A stretch of 64,000 bases of DNA, taken from Butyricimonas faecihominis. GTDB lineage: Bacteria; Bacteroidota; Bacteroidia; Bacteroidales; Marinifilaceae. The position numbers and the translations under genes were made by a program. The stretch covers positions 3,043,880 through 3,107,879 of the forward strand of contig NZ_AP028155.1 of assembly GCF_033096445.1 (NCBI RefSeq), written 5' to 3'. Below the pieces are notes generated by a model. The model ran no database searches. It saw only the letters and a program-made list of their open reading frames with translations, and was not told where the DNA came from. Shown one piece after another: positions 36,775 to 47,900 of this stretch (positions within the stretch are counted from its first letter, which is position 1; every line of letters starts with the position of its first letter).

Positions 36775-37701
36775 TCACGCATCCTTTCCGGACAATTTGG
36801 CAAACACCTTATCCAAGGACTCCTTCTCCAAAGAAATCTCCCGTAAATGCCATTGATTCGAAACCGCCTGTTCTACCACCCGTCTAATAATCGAATCATC
36901 CCCCTTAAAATGTAAACGGATACGGGTATTCGTCAACCGCTCCACCCGCTCGACTCCCTCTATCTTCATCAACTCTTCCGAAGAGGGAGCGTTGTGCATA
37001 ATCGTAAGTAAAGCGCTAGGAGACATATACGTGTTGAAAGCATTAATCGTACCTTCAAACACTTTCTGTCCATGTTCAATCATCATAATATAGTCACAAA
37101 CGGCTTGCACCTCGGGTAATATATGAGTTGAAATCAAAACAGCCCGATCCTTTGCGATTTCTTGGATCAAACGTCTAACCTCCATAATTTGATTCGGATC
37201 AAGCCCATTGGTCGGTTCATCAAGAATCACAAACAAAGGGTTATGAATAATCGCCTGCGCAATCCCTACACGTTGTTGGTATCCCCCGGAAAGATTTCGA
37301 ATCTGTCGTTTGCTAAAATGTGTTATTCCACACTTTGCTTTAGCCCTCTCCATCGCCTCAGGAATCTCCTTTTTAGGCATCAACCGGATATCCGCACAAT
37401 GATATAAATATTCGTCTACCGTCATCTCCGTGTGAAGAGGAGCCTTTTGAGGTAAAAAACCGATAAACTTCTTCGCCTCAATCGGACGCTCCCTTAAATT
37501 TATACCATTAATAAAAACATCCCCCTCCGTTTGTGTTAACACGTTGCAGATAATATTCATTGTTGTGGATTTACCCGCTCCATTAGAACCCAATAACCCA
37601 AACACGCCATTCTCCTTTATCGCAAAATTGATATCTCGAATAGCCCAATCTACACTATATTTATGAGATAGATGTTTAACCTCCACTATTTTATTTAACA
37701 T
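36775..37701 (-). CDS. ABC transporter ATP-binding protein, GldA-like (operon C, second copy)
   Basis: 308 residues with Walker A 'GSNGAGKST' (38-46), signature 'LSGGYQQRVGIAQA' (~137) and Walker B 'FVILDEPTNGLDPNQ'. A C-terminal regulatory tail (~225-308) follows, as in ABC-2-type export ATPases such as GldA or NosF. It energises the GldFG-like permease encoded next. It is about the same length as the ATPases at 40064 and 52853 and very similar to them, so the three are paralogues. Confidence 0.93.
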   Translation of the reverse strand: MLNKIVEVKHLSHKYSVDWAIRDINFAIKENGVFGLLGSNGAGKSTTMNIICNVLTQTEGDVFINGINLRERPIEAKKFIGFLPQKAPLHTEMTVDEYLYHCADIRLMPKKEIPEAMERAKAKCGITHFSKRQIRNLSGGYQQRVGIAQAIIHNPLFVILDEPTNGLDPNQIMEVRRLIQEIAKDRAVLISTHILPEVQAVCDYIMMIEHGQKVFEGTINAFNTYMSPSALLTIMHNAPSSEELMKIEGVERVERLTNTRIRLHFKGDDSIIRRVVEQAVSNQWHLREISLEKESLDKVFAKLSGKDA

Positions 37702-37740
37702 ACATTCAAATTTTAATGTGAAAACATACCTTCTATAGCT

Positions 37741-40056
37741 CTACTTACGTTGTCTCCTATATATAATAGAAATACCCGAAATAGCGAGAGAAAGAGGGAA
37801 GAGTACCATAAAAAATAATTTAATCCAAAATCTCCAGCCGGGAGACAGATCAATATGATTATCTATTGCCGCAATGCGTTCCGTATCTATCGGGAATACA
37901 TCATCTGAAAGCCAACGGAATGAACCAGAAATAATCTCAATATTATTCACCTCCATCCCTGGACGTGACAATCCAAATTCTTCATTCGTGATAAAATCAC
38001 TATCACCAGAAATCACGATACGTTGTTCCTTATCACCAACTTTACGTCTCAAATATATCAATGTTGCATAAACACCTTCCTTCTCTCCGGCTTCAGCATT
38101 GCAAATGAAATCACCATCTACAAGATCTTTCGTTTCATATTCGACCCAAGCCTTATCACCCGTTTCCAACACGGGATAAACCTCAAAATCCTTCACATCC
38201 GAATAATCCAATGCCAAAGATGAAGGCACCGATACACCATATCCAAAATCACGCATACGGGCAAATGTTGAATGTTTCTCAACAGCCTCCTCCGTGTAAG
38301 TCGTTCTCAAAACAACAGGAGAACCTAACTCGTTCGGACAAGCCAATACTCCATCCGAGAAACGAACTCCTAAAGAAGCCGTCAATTCATTCATGTTTTC
38401 ACTTCTTCCATACTCCCCTAAAATCACCATATCCCCTCCTCTTGCCATAAAGTCCTTCACGTTAGCCAGTGCTTTTTCCGATAAAGGTTCTCGCAAATCT
38501 GAAATAACAAGCACTGAAATATCATCTGAAACCTTCTCGTGATCCAAATCAATCTCTCGCGTGTCAAAACCTTGATTTAACAATGAATAACGGAACCATA
38601 AATCTTTCGCAAATAAATAGAAACCACGTCCTCCATAATTATTAATACTCCGTGAACCGTATCCCGTAGAAAAGGCTACCATCGGAGCTTTAGCCACGAA
38701 ACGTTTCAACATAGCCGTAATTTCAGTCTCTCGCGGATGACGCTGGTTATCATTAAACAACCGCAAAAACGCTTTTTTACCATCTTTTTGTTCTGCAATA
38801 CGAACAAACTGATAGCCTTCGCCACTTAAATCAACAACCTTATCAATCTCCTCCGGAGATTTAAACATTTTAAAATTCAAATCACTAATCTTACAAAGAG
38901 CCTTAGCACGCTCTTCATCAGTCATATTCGGATATTGTGCATCAAGATCTGGATTACTTGCATGATGGTAATAATATACATATTTCATCTTGATATCCGG
39001 TTTGAAACGCACATAACGTTCAAAACGTTCAAAATCCCAATTCCGGTTAAAAGGTAATCCAGCGAAATAATCTGGAGCTAAAATATTCACATATGTTGTA
39101 ATGGTGAGTGGTTGAGTTAATTTCTCCATCACCTCTTGGCTCTCCGGAGACAACGTGTTACTCTTCGTGTAAGTCCCGTCATAATACAACTTTGCCTCTG
39201 GCAAAGAAGTCAAATAACCCAACAACAACGCCGTTACGATAATCGTACTGTATTTTAGAATTTTCGTACGCAAAGACATGATCTTCTTCTCCGTGTTTAA
39301 TTTCAGTACAGAGAGCGAAAGAAACAATCCGATTACAATCAAAAAATACATCACATCCGCACTAGGCAGTAATCCCTCAATAAAAGAAATCGAACGTCCA
39401 TAAATTGACAACCAAAAAGTAATATCTCGGACGAAATCAATTCCTTGACCAACATCTCCGATAAAATTCAATACAGCTAAAACCGCCAGCGTACCCACTG
39501 CCGCTACCACTTGATAGGCCGTAAGTGTCGACATAAACAACCCGATCGCTGAATAAGCCAAAATCAAAAGATAGATTCCCAACATTCCGACCAAAAGCAT
39601 GGAAATCTGGAAATTTTCAACTGTCAACCAAGAGAAAAGCACGTTCAACCCGATAATACTCATCAAAGCTGCACCATAACACATCATGGCTAAATACTTT
39701 CCAAATATAATTGAAGAGTTCTTCACCGGAGAGGAATATAACAACTTGATCGAACCCGATTGGTACTCACGGCTCATCAACCCCATTGTGATCAACGGGA
39801 TATATAAATAAAGGTTACGTAAAATCGGTTTTAAAATACCCGTCATCCAACTATTATAAATCGCAGACGACACATTCCATAATCCGCTACCCAGAGATTG
39901 AGCTCTCAACTGACTATCAAAAACATTTGCATAATCATACCCTATCAACAAGGCAAAAATAATCAACACCAACCAAGCTACAGGAGAATAGAACATAGAA
40001 CTCAGTTCTATTTTAGCCACTCTAAACGTCTGTCTTATATTACTATTTAATTTCAT
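37741..40056 (-). CDS. Fused GldF-GldG-like ABC transporter permease (operon C, first copy)
   Basis: 771 residues from the ATG at 40056 (an in-frame GTG at 40062 is less likely). The layout is the same as in its two paralogues: six N-terminal helices ('LYSSPVKNSSIIFGKYLAMM'), the GldG-like part ('YYDGTYTKSNTLSPESQEVM', 'VKDFMARGGDMVILGEY') and a C-terminal helix. In place of the 'GHxERS' found in the other two it has 'FSTGYGSRSINN', so a conserved His is lost and the function may have shifted. Its ATPase gene precedes it almost without gap. Confidence 0.88.
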   Translation of the reverse strand: MKLNSNIRQTFRVAKIELSSMFYSPVAWLVLIIFALLIGYDYANVFDSQLRAQSLGSGLWNVSSAIYNSWMTGILKPILRNLYLYIPLITMGLMSREYQSGSIKLLYSSPVKNSSIIFGKYLAMMCYGAALMSIIGLNVLFSWLTVENFQISMLLVGMLGIYLLILAYSAIGLFMSTLTAYQVVAAVGTLAVLAVLNFIGDVGQGIDFVRDITFWLSIYGRSISFIEGLLPSADVMYFLIVIGLFLSLSVLKLNTEKKIMSLRTKILKYSTIIVTALLLGYLTSLPEAKLYYDGTYTKSNTLSPESQEVMEKLTQPLTITTYVNILAPDYFAGLPFNRNWDFERFERYVRFKPDIKMKYVYYYHHASNPDLDAQYPNMTDEERAKALCKISDLNFKMFKSPEEIDKVVDLSGEGYQFVRIAEQKDGKKAFLRLFNDNQRHPRETEITAMLKRFVAKAPMVAFSTGYGSRSINNYGGRGFYLFAKDLWFRYSLLNQGFDTREIDLDHEKVSDDISVLVISDLREPLSEKALANVKDFMARGGDMVILGEYGRSENMNELTASLGVRFSDGVLACPNELGSPVVLRTTYTEEAVEKHSTFARMRDFGYGVSVPSSLALDYSDVKDFEVYPVLETGDKAWVEYETKDLVDGDFICNAEAGEKEGVYATLIYLRRKVGDKEQRIVISGDSDFITNEEFGLSRPGMEVNNIEIISGSFRWLSDDVFPIDTERIAAIDNHIDLSPGWRFWIKLFFMVLFPLSLAISGISIIYRRQRK

Positions 40057-40063
40057 ATTCACG

Positions 40064-40990
40064 CTATTTTACTTTTCCGGATAATTGTGCAAAAATCTGA
40101 TCCAAACTACACCTTTCAACCACAAGCTCTTTCAAATTCCAATCATTCATTACGCTCGCTTCAACATATTTCTCCGTAACCGTATTATCCTCGTTAAAAA
40201 ATATTCTAAAACGGTTTTCCGACAACGCCTCCACTCCCTTGTTTGGAGCCAACCGGACAAGCACCTCCTTTCCCGGAGAATTATTCAACTCAATAATAAA
40301 ACTATCAGGAGCGATATAATTATCAAAATCTTCCATAGACCCAGAAAACACTAAATGACCATTATCAATCATTTTTATATCATTACATATCGCTTGCACT
40401 TCAGACAATATATGGGTAGACAATAACACGGAGTGTTCTTCCGCAATCTCTCGAATCAGGTTACGAATATCCACAATTTGATTCGGATCCAGTCCATTTG
40501 TTGGCTCATCCAGCACCACAAAACTTGGATTATGAACAATGGCCTGTGCAATCCCCACCCGCTGTTGATATCCTCCAGAAAGATTCTTGATCAAACGATT
40601 ACGAAAATGCGCAATCGAACAACGTTCCAAAGCGATATCAACAGCCTTATTCACTTCTGACTTATCCATCAAACGCAAAAAAGCTGCATTCTGCAAATAC
40701 TCCTCCACTGTCAAATCCGTATACAGAGGAGGCTGCTGAGGCAAAAAACCAATATACTTTTTAGCCTCTACAGGATTTTCTCGTAAATTAATGCCATTAA
40801 TAAAAACTTCCCCTTCTGTCTGATTCAAAACTCCACAAATAATATTCATTGTAGTTGACTTGCCGGCTCCATTAGATCCCAGTAAGCCCATCACCCCCTT
40901 CTTAGTGATATCAAAACTAATATCTTTTATCGCCCATTGCACACTATAGCGATGAGACAGATTTTTTACTGATACAATCGAACTTCCCAT
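40064..40990 (-). CDS. ABC transporter ATP-binding protein, GldA-like (operon C, first copy)
   Basis: 308 residues. Walker A 'GSNGAGKST', signature 'LSGGYQQRVGIAQA' and Walker B 'FVVLDEPTNGLDPNQ' are all intact, and the H-loop lies in 'SVLLSTHILSEVQA'. The C-terminal ~85 residues vary from those of its paralogues. It is the first ABC gene after the lipoprotein block of operon C; a strong hairpin separates it from the PKD-like gene. Confidence 0.93.
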   Translation of the reverse strand: MGSSIVSVKNLSHRYSVQWAIKDISFDITKKGVMGLLGSNGAGKSTTMNIICGVLNQTEGEVFINGINLRENPVEAKKYIGFLPQQPPLYTDLTVEEYLQNAAFLRLMDKSEVNKAVDIALERCSIAHFRNRLIKNLSGGYQQRVGIAQAIVHNPSFVVLDEPTNGLDPNQIVDIRNLIREIAEEHSVLLSTHILSEVQAICNDIKMIDNGHLVFSGSMEDFDNYIAPDSFIIELNNSPGKEVLVRLAPNKGVEALSENRFRIFFNEDNTVTEKYVEASVMNDWNLKELVVERCSLDQIFAQLSGKVK

Positions 40991-41005
40991 ATTTACTCTT
41001 TATTA

Positions 41006-41048
41006 GGGATTTCTTGCAGGCACATACGACCTGCAAGAAAAGTATCCC
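41006..41048 (-). terminator. Hairpin between the lipoprotein block and the ABC block of operon C
   Basis: A perfect 11-base stem (TTTCTTGCAGG with its complement) is extended by GGGAT/ATCCC outside a small bulge. On the minus strand only a moderately T-rich sequence follows. It could be a partial terminator or a processing site that sets a lower level for the ABC genes. Confidence 0.5.
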
Positions 41049-41066
41049 ATCCTAATTTATCCCTGA

Positions 41067-42662
41067 TTAATAATTCCAATGATCTAATTGCTTATATTGG
41101 ATATCCACTATCCGACCCACTCTCTGGTCTGCCGGATAGGCTCCTTTCGGGTAAAGCACTTTTTTCTCCTCTGCCACATTTTTGGCTTCACGAATAAACA
41201 ATATGTAGAATTCCCCATTCTCAAGCCCCACAGCCATATGTTTGTTGTACATTGATTCAGCATTAATTGCTGTCACCTTTGCCCCAAAACTCTTATACAA
41301 GACTACCGAATTCTTCGGGTTTTTAAGATCTAGGAAGTAGACATTATTGCCCGCCCCAAAGAACGCATACTCCGGCTTATCCAACGGCACCGTCACTGTT
41401 GACGGCACCTCTGGCAACCCTTTTATCTCGTGTAATAACACCTCTTGTAGCACCGGACGAGCAGAAGATCCCTTCAAACGAATCAATTCCAAAAATACCT
41501 TATCAGTACTTTCCTCTCTCAACAATAGATAAATTCCATATTGATTTGTCCAATCTTCAAGCGCCCCATATCCAAACATCCCCATCTTAATCAACTCGTA
41601 ACCTTCCATATTATCTAGTGGAACAATCACATCCTCCTCTGTGTTCTCAATCCCCCGGGCTGGCAATGCTACAAATCTGCCGGCTCCAGCAATATCATCC
41701 CAATAATCGCTATTCACCGTGTAAAGCATCCGCTTGTTCTTTCCATCATACACTACGGCATATCCCGTACGATTTGCCCGATAAAATCCACGGGCCACCC
41801 GACATTGCTCCAACGTCTCTCCTTCAAAAGAAAGCGGGGTCTGCAAGAAATACTCGGAATTGTATACAGTCGCTACTGCCCGAAAACGGGAGTACAACTG
41901 TCCCTTCTGATCGGCCAGTACATCCACCCGGTCCATGAACGTACCGGGATAAATAATTGCTCCCGCTGGGTAGACGCCCCCATCAAACGATTCCACCATG
42001 TCAATCTGTTTCTCGAATGATTCTCCACTTAAATCCACAGCACCACTCTCTTGGAACACGCAAACATTACCGATTATCGTCTCATAATCTACCTGCGCCC
42101 GAAAATGCTCCTGTAGTGCAATAGGACCTGTTCCCAATTTTCCATCATTTGCCATGACGTAAACATCGTCATAGAACTTCACTTTTTTAAACTCTTCAGC
42201 ATCACTATCATACTCCAAATTCGAAAAGTAAGACAAGCGTGATTCGCCTTCCACATCCGACAAAATCATCCACGAATAATTATTCTCAAAAATCCCCACC
42301 ACGTCAAGTGATGCACGATTCATGTACGTGATGCCATATTTGGTATCCGTCACCTCCAATACCACCTTACCGTCTTTAAAAATAGTGTCCACCGCCCAAT
42401 TAAAATCACGTTGATTCCACTCCGGTCGCATATTCCCGTTCACGTACCAGTTATACGTGTAGCGGTCTGACTCCTCCGGAAGTTCAAGATTGAAATCGGG
42501 CGTAATACTCAATGATTCCCCAAAAGTCACCGAATAAGTTGGTTTCTCGAAAGTAATTTCCAATTCATTGATGTTTTTGTAATCATAATTTCCCTTATCT
42601 TCATAGCAACCGGACATCACAGCTACCACAAACAATAAAAAAGTTATATATATCTTCTTCAT
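41067..42662 (-). CDS. PKD-like family surface lipoprotein
   Basis: 531 residues. The leader 'LLFVVAVMSGCYEDKGNYDY' is characteristic of the PKD-like (PKD_2) family seen next to SusC/SusD/DUF4843 genes in Bacteroidales. An N-terminal PKD-type sandwich (~30-120, 'YTYNWYVNG') is followed by a ~400-residue C-terminal region that may form a propeller-like fold ('YRANRTGYAVVYDGKNKRML', 'PEYAFFGAGNNVYFLDLKNP'). It is likely to be exposed on the surface and bind substrate. No catalytic motif was seen. Confidence 0.87.
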   Translation of the reverse strand: MKKIYITFLLFVVAVMSGCYEDKGNYDYKNINELEITFEKPTYSVTFGESLSITPDFNLELPEESDRYTYNWYVNGNMRPEWNQRDFNWAVDTIFKDGKVVLEVTDTKYGITYMNRASLDVVGIFENNYSWMILSDVEGESRLSYFSNLEYDSDAEEFKKVKFYDDVYVMANDGKLGTGPIALQEHFRAQVDYETIIGNVCVFQESGAVDLSGESFEKQIDMVESFDGGVYPAGAIIYPGTFMDRVDVLADQKGQLYSRFRAVATVYNSEYFLQTPLSFEGETLEQCRVARGFYRANRTGYAVVYDGKNKRMLYTVNSDYWDDIAGAGRFVALPARGIENTEEDVIVPLDNMEGYELIKMGMFGYGALEDWTNQYGIYLLLREESTDKVFLELIRLKGSSARPVLQEVLLHEIKGLPEVPSTVTVPLDKPEYAFFGAGNNVYFLDLKNPKNSVVLYKSFGAKVTAINAESMYNKHMAVGLENGEFYILFIREAKNVAEEKKVLYPKGAYPADQRVGRIVDIQYKQLDHWNY

Positions 42663-42682
42663 ACCATCTTTCCATTTACAAA

Positions 42683-43402
42683 TTAATACATCGGGATCTC
42701 CATCGGGTCTCCATTTTCTTCTTTGATATTATTGGCGAGGATGTACGCTTTCGTTTTCAATGCAATTTTTCGTTTTTCGGTATCACTAAGGCCCTCAAAT
42801 GTCGAGAATCCCTCATTAGCAGCAATTATGGTCTCCAACTTCTTGAAAGAATACTTGCCAAGATATGCATCCGTAACTTCTTGTGTCCACCACAACGGTA
42901 TTACTTCTTGATCGTTAAATCGAATCTTCACATCCGAATATCCCGTGTAACCCAAACCAAAATTCTCGTTTGCCACTAACCGCAACGTTAGATACACTTG
43001 TTTATCTTTCAACGACGGAGCTTTTTTCAACGTTACAGGCAACACATCCGAAGCCATCCCCTTATGAAACATCAGTTTTTCCGGAAGCGAATACTGATCC
43101 CCAGTAGCAGTTGTCAACGAGTCCACCACGCTCACCCGGTATTCCGTGTCCTCCTCCAACAATGCACCGATCAACTTGATCTGAAACTCGTGCGTCAACT
43201 CTGTCTCTCCCACGTAATGTGAAAAAGAGTACCCCACGGTATCGATCCGTTCCCGAGCAGTGGCCGACGTTTGTTTCCAACGTTCAAAAAATAACGAACG
43301 ATTCGCATGATATGTTTCTATCTCCTGCTTGTCGCAACTCACTAAACTCAATGCCGCAAGCAGCCCCAGCAACAAAGTATACATTATATCTTTATTTTTC
43401 AT
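42683..43402 (-). CDS. DUF4843-family lipoprotein
   Basis: A 239-residue lipoprotein ('LLAALSLVSCDKQEIETY'). The region 'RSLFFERWKQTSATARERID' followed by beta-rich sequence and 'DVKIRFNDQEVIPLWW' matches DUF4843, whose members regularly lie between susD and a PKD-like gene. Function is unknown; probably an accessory surface protein for the SusCD pair. It lies 18 bases after susD and 21 bases before the PKD-like gene. Confidence 0.85.
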   Translation of the reverse strand: MKNKDIMYTLLLGLLAALSLVSCDKQEIETYHANRSLFFERWKQTSATARERIDTVGYSFSHYVGETELTHEFQIKLIGALLEEDTEYRVSVVDSLTTATGDQYSLPEKLMFHKGMASDVLPVTLKKAPSLKDKQVYLTLRLVANENFGLGYTGYSDVKIRFNDQEVIPLWWTQEVTDAYLGKYSFKKLETIIAANEGFSTFEGLSDTEKRKIALKTKAYILANNIKEENGDPMEIPMY

Positions 43403-43419
43403 AATTTCTGCTACAATAA

Positions 43420-44949
43420 TTAATGAATATTTTCACTATCTGGCGTGGGAACTACAAATGAATCTAGATTCATATCCTTAATCAGCTTTTCTCCATATTT
43501 CTTGTAATAAAAGAAAGTTTGTCCCTCGGCGAAGAACTCCCGGCGAACCTCTCCCAACAAACGAGCCTTGAACGTTTCCATATCCGTGATACCCAAATCC
43601 ACGGAACCGTCACAATTCCGTCCTACACGTACCTTAGTGATAAACTCGGCAGCTTTTGCCCATTGACCGATAGAAGCGTAATACTCTGCCAACACAAAGT
43701 GCATCTCACTCATACGAATCATAGGAACCATATCCTCAATTTTCGCAAGTACCTCCGCATCACCTGTTTTAGAAGGTACATTCTTCAATGGCATATAGTC
43801 TCCTTGATCATCATAAATCATCACCAATCGATAGTCCCCGGCATCAGCAAAATCATCATTCCAAATTTCATCATATTTACTGATCGTCAAACAAGCATTA
43901 CTAGAAGAAGTTGCAAACTCCGTGTAATCCGTCATCAGTGTCGGGTAAGACAAGCAAAAAATTAAGTCTTCGGAAAATTTGAAATCCGGATTCCAACGGG
44001 CGTCAATACTCACATACTCCAAAGCCGGTCTTTTCTCCTCGGGATACACTAGGAAATCCACAACCTTTTGTGCATTTGCCGCAGCAAGAGAATGTTTGTC
44101 TCCTCCCCAATAGCTATAAAAACGTGCCATCAATCCTGTCACAGCCAAAGCATTAATTCGATAACCGCGATAATAATAGAACGGCAACATCTCCACGGTA
44201 GAACCATCATTTCCGGACACGGCAGTTGAAAAATCCCCTTTAAAACGATTATAGCCACTTAACATCGCTCTGTGTGCCAAATCCAACGTGTCATACGCCA
44301 TAATCATCTCTTGTGCTGCTTTCAAATCCACCTCAATAGCCTCCATAGTCTCCTCCACCGTCAAGGGTGTCTGCCCTCCATAATACGGAAACTCTTTAAC
44401 ATAAGGAATATACAATCCTGAGGGATTAGAACTTGGCGCAGGTGCGAACATCCGTAACAAGTCAAAGTGCAACCAAGCACGAGCAGCCAGTGCCTCCCCT
44501 TTGATCATCAATCGCTCGGGCTCTCCCGTGCGAAAATCCTCTCCCGTCAACTTATCAATATTGCTAATGATGTTATTACAATTGGCAATCGCAGTATAAG
44601 CCGTACTCCATACTCCATCAATTGCCTCCTTTATATCATCGTTTGCATCGTAAGCAAACGTTCCAGCTTGATAATAATAATGGTAATTTTTGATATTATA
44701 AAAATTCTCACCCTGCAAACACCATACCCGTCCCATAGCATCCAACATACCAAACGATAATTCCTTTCCATACAATTTAGTACTGGCCATCTGCTCATAC
44801 ACACCATTCAAAGCATTTTGAAACCCAGTAGCCTCCTTGAAAAGGTCTGCCTCTTCAATAGAATTTTCGGGAGTTACATCCAACCAATCGGTACATGAAG
44901 AAAAAAGCATTCCCCACATAACCAGTATAAATAATATCTTTTTATTCAT
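43420..44949 (-). CDS. SusD/RagB-family surface lipoprotein
   Basis: 509 residues from the ATG at 44949, which places the lipoprotein signal ('LFILVMWGMLFSSCTDWLD') right at the N-terminus; an ATG seven codons upstream is also in frame. SusD-type helices are seen in 'IKGEALAARAWLHFDLLRMF' and 'MSEMHFVLAEYYASIGQWAK', and the end 'FVVPTPDSE' is the family's typical finish. It is the binding lid for the SusC encoded upstream. Confidence 0.93.
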   Translation of the reverse strand: MNKKILFILVMWGMLFSSCTDWLDVTPENSIEEADLFKEATGFQNALNGVYEQMASTKLYGKELSFGMLDAMGRVWCLQGENFYNIKNYHYYYQAGTFAYDANDDIKEAIDGVWSTAYTAIANCNNIISNIDKLTGEDFRTGEPERLMIKGEALAARAWLHFDLLRMFAPAPSSNPSGLYIPYVKEFPYYGGQTPLTVEETMEAIEVDLKAAQEMIMAYDTLDLAHRAMLSGYNRFKGDFSTAVSGNDGSTVEMLPFYYYRGYRINALAVTGLMARFYSYWGGDKHSLAAANAQKVVDFLVYPEEKRPALEYVSIDARWNPDFKFSEDLIFCLSYPTLMTDYTEFATSSSNACLTISKYDEIWNDDFADAGDYRLVMIYDDQGDYMPLKNVPSKTGDAEVLAKIEDMVPMIRMSEMHFVLAEYYASIGQWAKAAEFITKVRVGRNCDGSVDLGITDMETFKARLLGEVRREFFAEGQTFFYYKKYGEKLIKDMNLDSFVVPTPDSENIH

Positions 44950-44978
44950 AACAAATCTAATTTTAGTCATGCGTCATA

Positions 44979-47900
44979 TCATAATGAAATTTTAACAGAG
45001 AACGAAACCGTACGAGCAAAAGGATAGCTGGTACCTCGTTCTTGCTTCACGCTGGAAAGATGCAACAAATCCGTCATACCCAACGTGAACCGACACATAC
45101 TCAAGTTCAGTTTTTTCGTCAAATCGGCAGGCATATCATATCCTAACTCCAACGAATTCCACGACAACATATTGTAATCCTGTACGAACCTAGAAGTCGG
45201 CTTAGTACTCTCCACGCCATCACGCCCAGAAGTCAACGCTTTATACTTCGCATGATCACCCGCTTTTTTCCATCTGCCAGTAAGTACTCGTTCGTCCACG
45301 TTATCCGTGTAAACATTCACATTCTCAACCTTATCCACTAACGTTTGGTTATAACGCTGTCCGCCAGCCTCGTACATAAAGTTCGCAAATAAACTGAATT
45401 GTTTGTAAACCACGTTAAAACCGAACATTCCCTGTACAGTCGGTTCTGACGTACCCAGCACCACCTGATCGGATGCACTCCAACTTTTCGTCTGACGTCC
45501 CTCTCGATTCAAGAAAACTTCTTGTCCATCAGCAGGATTAATACCCAAAGAACGTACGCCCCAGATGGAGCTTAACGAGCCACCCTCTTCATATTGAAGG
45601 AAAGGTTGTGATTGCAAGGCCTTTTCCGGGTCATCCCAAGCATAAGACTCCTCAAACATTTTTTTCACTCGTTCATTATACGCTTTCAAACTCTCTGAAA
45701 TCTTCTCGATTCGATTGACATTGTGAGCTAAATTCGCATTAAACACAACCGACAAATCATTCCGACTGAATGCGGACACCCTCAAATCGAATTCATAGCC
45801 TTTATTGGAAATCTCTCCAATATTATCGCGATAAGAAGTAAAACCGGTAGAAGTCGGCACAGTCACATCATTAATCAAATCTATTGTCCGCTTGTTGTAG
45901 TAGCTCCCCTTAACATACAACAATCCTTTAAAAAGCGTCACCTCTCCTCCAACATCCAACGAGTTAGTCGTTTCCCATGTCAAATTCTTATTTCCTAGAG
46001 CCTGTAATTTTGTACTGATTCCCGTTTTGTACCAATTATCGGTCGAGATCAAGTACATTGTGCGTGCCGCATAAGCCGGGAAATTCGCTTTACCCGTTTG
46101 CCCATAAGAACCACGTATCTTCAATTGGTCTATAAAACCAAGATCTTGGAAGAATTTATATTTGTGTAGATTCACACCTAAACCCAATGACCAGAAAGGA
46201 GCGAATCGTTTATCCGCACCAAAAGCAGAGGATCCATCAATTCTCAACGATATGTCAGCTAAATAAATATCTTTGAATGAGTAATTTGCAGAGAAAATAA
46301 AACCAAGTAATCTCCTAGTGCTCTCAGAAAAATCCGTCTTATTGTACATTTCCTTGGCGTACTCCGGAGATGACAAATCACCGGAAGGGAATCCCAAGTA
46401 AGTTGCATTATCAGAATCAGACTTAGTCTCTTGCATGTTAACACCAGCCAAAGCATTAATCATGTGATTATTCAAAACCTTATTGTACGACAAAGTCGCA
46501 TTCAAATCCCAAGTTAACCCATCATCGTGAGTCAAATACAAAGCTCCAGAAGCCAAATTACCTACAGACAAGTGATTCAAATTTTCCGGCTGCTGGGAAA
46601 GAGGGTCATAAAAACGCTTGGATTCTCCCATCGTTTTCGTCAAGCTCAACTGCCCTTTCAACAACAACCCGCTAACAATGCTCCAATTCAACGAAAAATT
46701 ATTAATAAATTCATCTGTATCCGATTTGTTGAAATTCTTCAACCCAGCTTCGTACAACGGATTCGGGCGATTCATATCACCGCCTGTCCCCCAATATCTC
46801 ATCGTTTTGACATATTGCCCGTTCTCATCCTTATACTCGTCGTAAGGCAACTGCTTTGCATAATCAGAAAAATCGCCATAAGGTGATTCCTCCGACCGAA
46901 CCCGCTGGTAGGATAGTTGGTTTTTCAACATAAACGTCTTGTAAGTATATTGAAGTGAGAACCCGGCACTTACACGGTCACGCAAAGATCCTTTCATCAC
47001 ACCGTCTTGATTAGCGTATAGCAGCTCTATACCAAAACGTACATTCTCACCACCACCGTCAACGTACACACTATGCTTGTGGTTAAACACGGTTTGTAAC
47101 GGCTTCGACAGCCAATAAGTATTCACGCCTTTTGTCACGTTCGCCAATTTCTCATTGTACTCCTTTTTCAAATTGTAAGGGTCCGTATACGAATCGTTCT
47201 CATCCACCACAAAGCAACCTGCCAAACGCTCTACTTCCAATTTCTCTCTAGCATTCAACAAATTGTAATCAGTCAAATCCGGAACAATCACATCTCCCAC
47301 AAAATTATAATCAACATTCAATTTACCAGCTTTTGGAGTTACCGTCGTGATCACCACCACGCCATTAGCTGCACGAGAACCATAAAGAGCTGTTGCTGAC
47401 GCATCTTTCAAGATTGTGATTGATTCAATCCGATTCGGATCCATATCATATAATTTGGAAACATTCACCTCAAAACCATCCATAATAAAAGTCGGCAAAT
47501 TCGGATTGTCCACCAAGTTGGATTTCGCCAATGCATCACTTTCCAACTGCTTCACTCCAATACCGGATTCACCACGGATATACACCTCGGGCAACGCATT
47601 CGGATCTGATCCCCAACGATTATTCTCCTTAATTCGGAACGAGGGATCGAATGATTGAAGAGCCTTGATCACGTTCGTCTTTGACACCTTAAGCAGATCC
47701 TCCTTTTTTACCGTAACGGCATTTCCCGTAAAACTAGATGAACGGATATTACTAAAACCCGTCACCACCACATCTTCCAATGTCTCCACATCCTCCTTCA
47801 TCACGACATTAATAGTATCCTTCCCGGCATACGTAATCTCTTGGGTAACCATACCCACGAAAGAGTACACCAACGTGAACTTCTTCGGGGCATTCGGAAT

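Noticed and set aside
34434-40990. GldA/GldFG-like genes as evidence for gliding motility
   Set aside because: No gldB, gldH, gldJ, gldK-N, sprA or adhesin gene is in the window and the ABC genes sit in SusCD operons, so a motility call is not supported.
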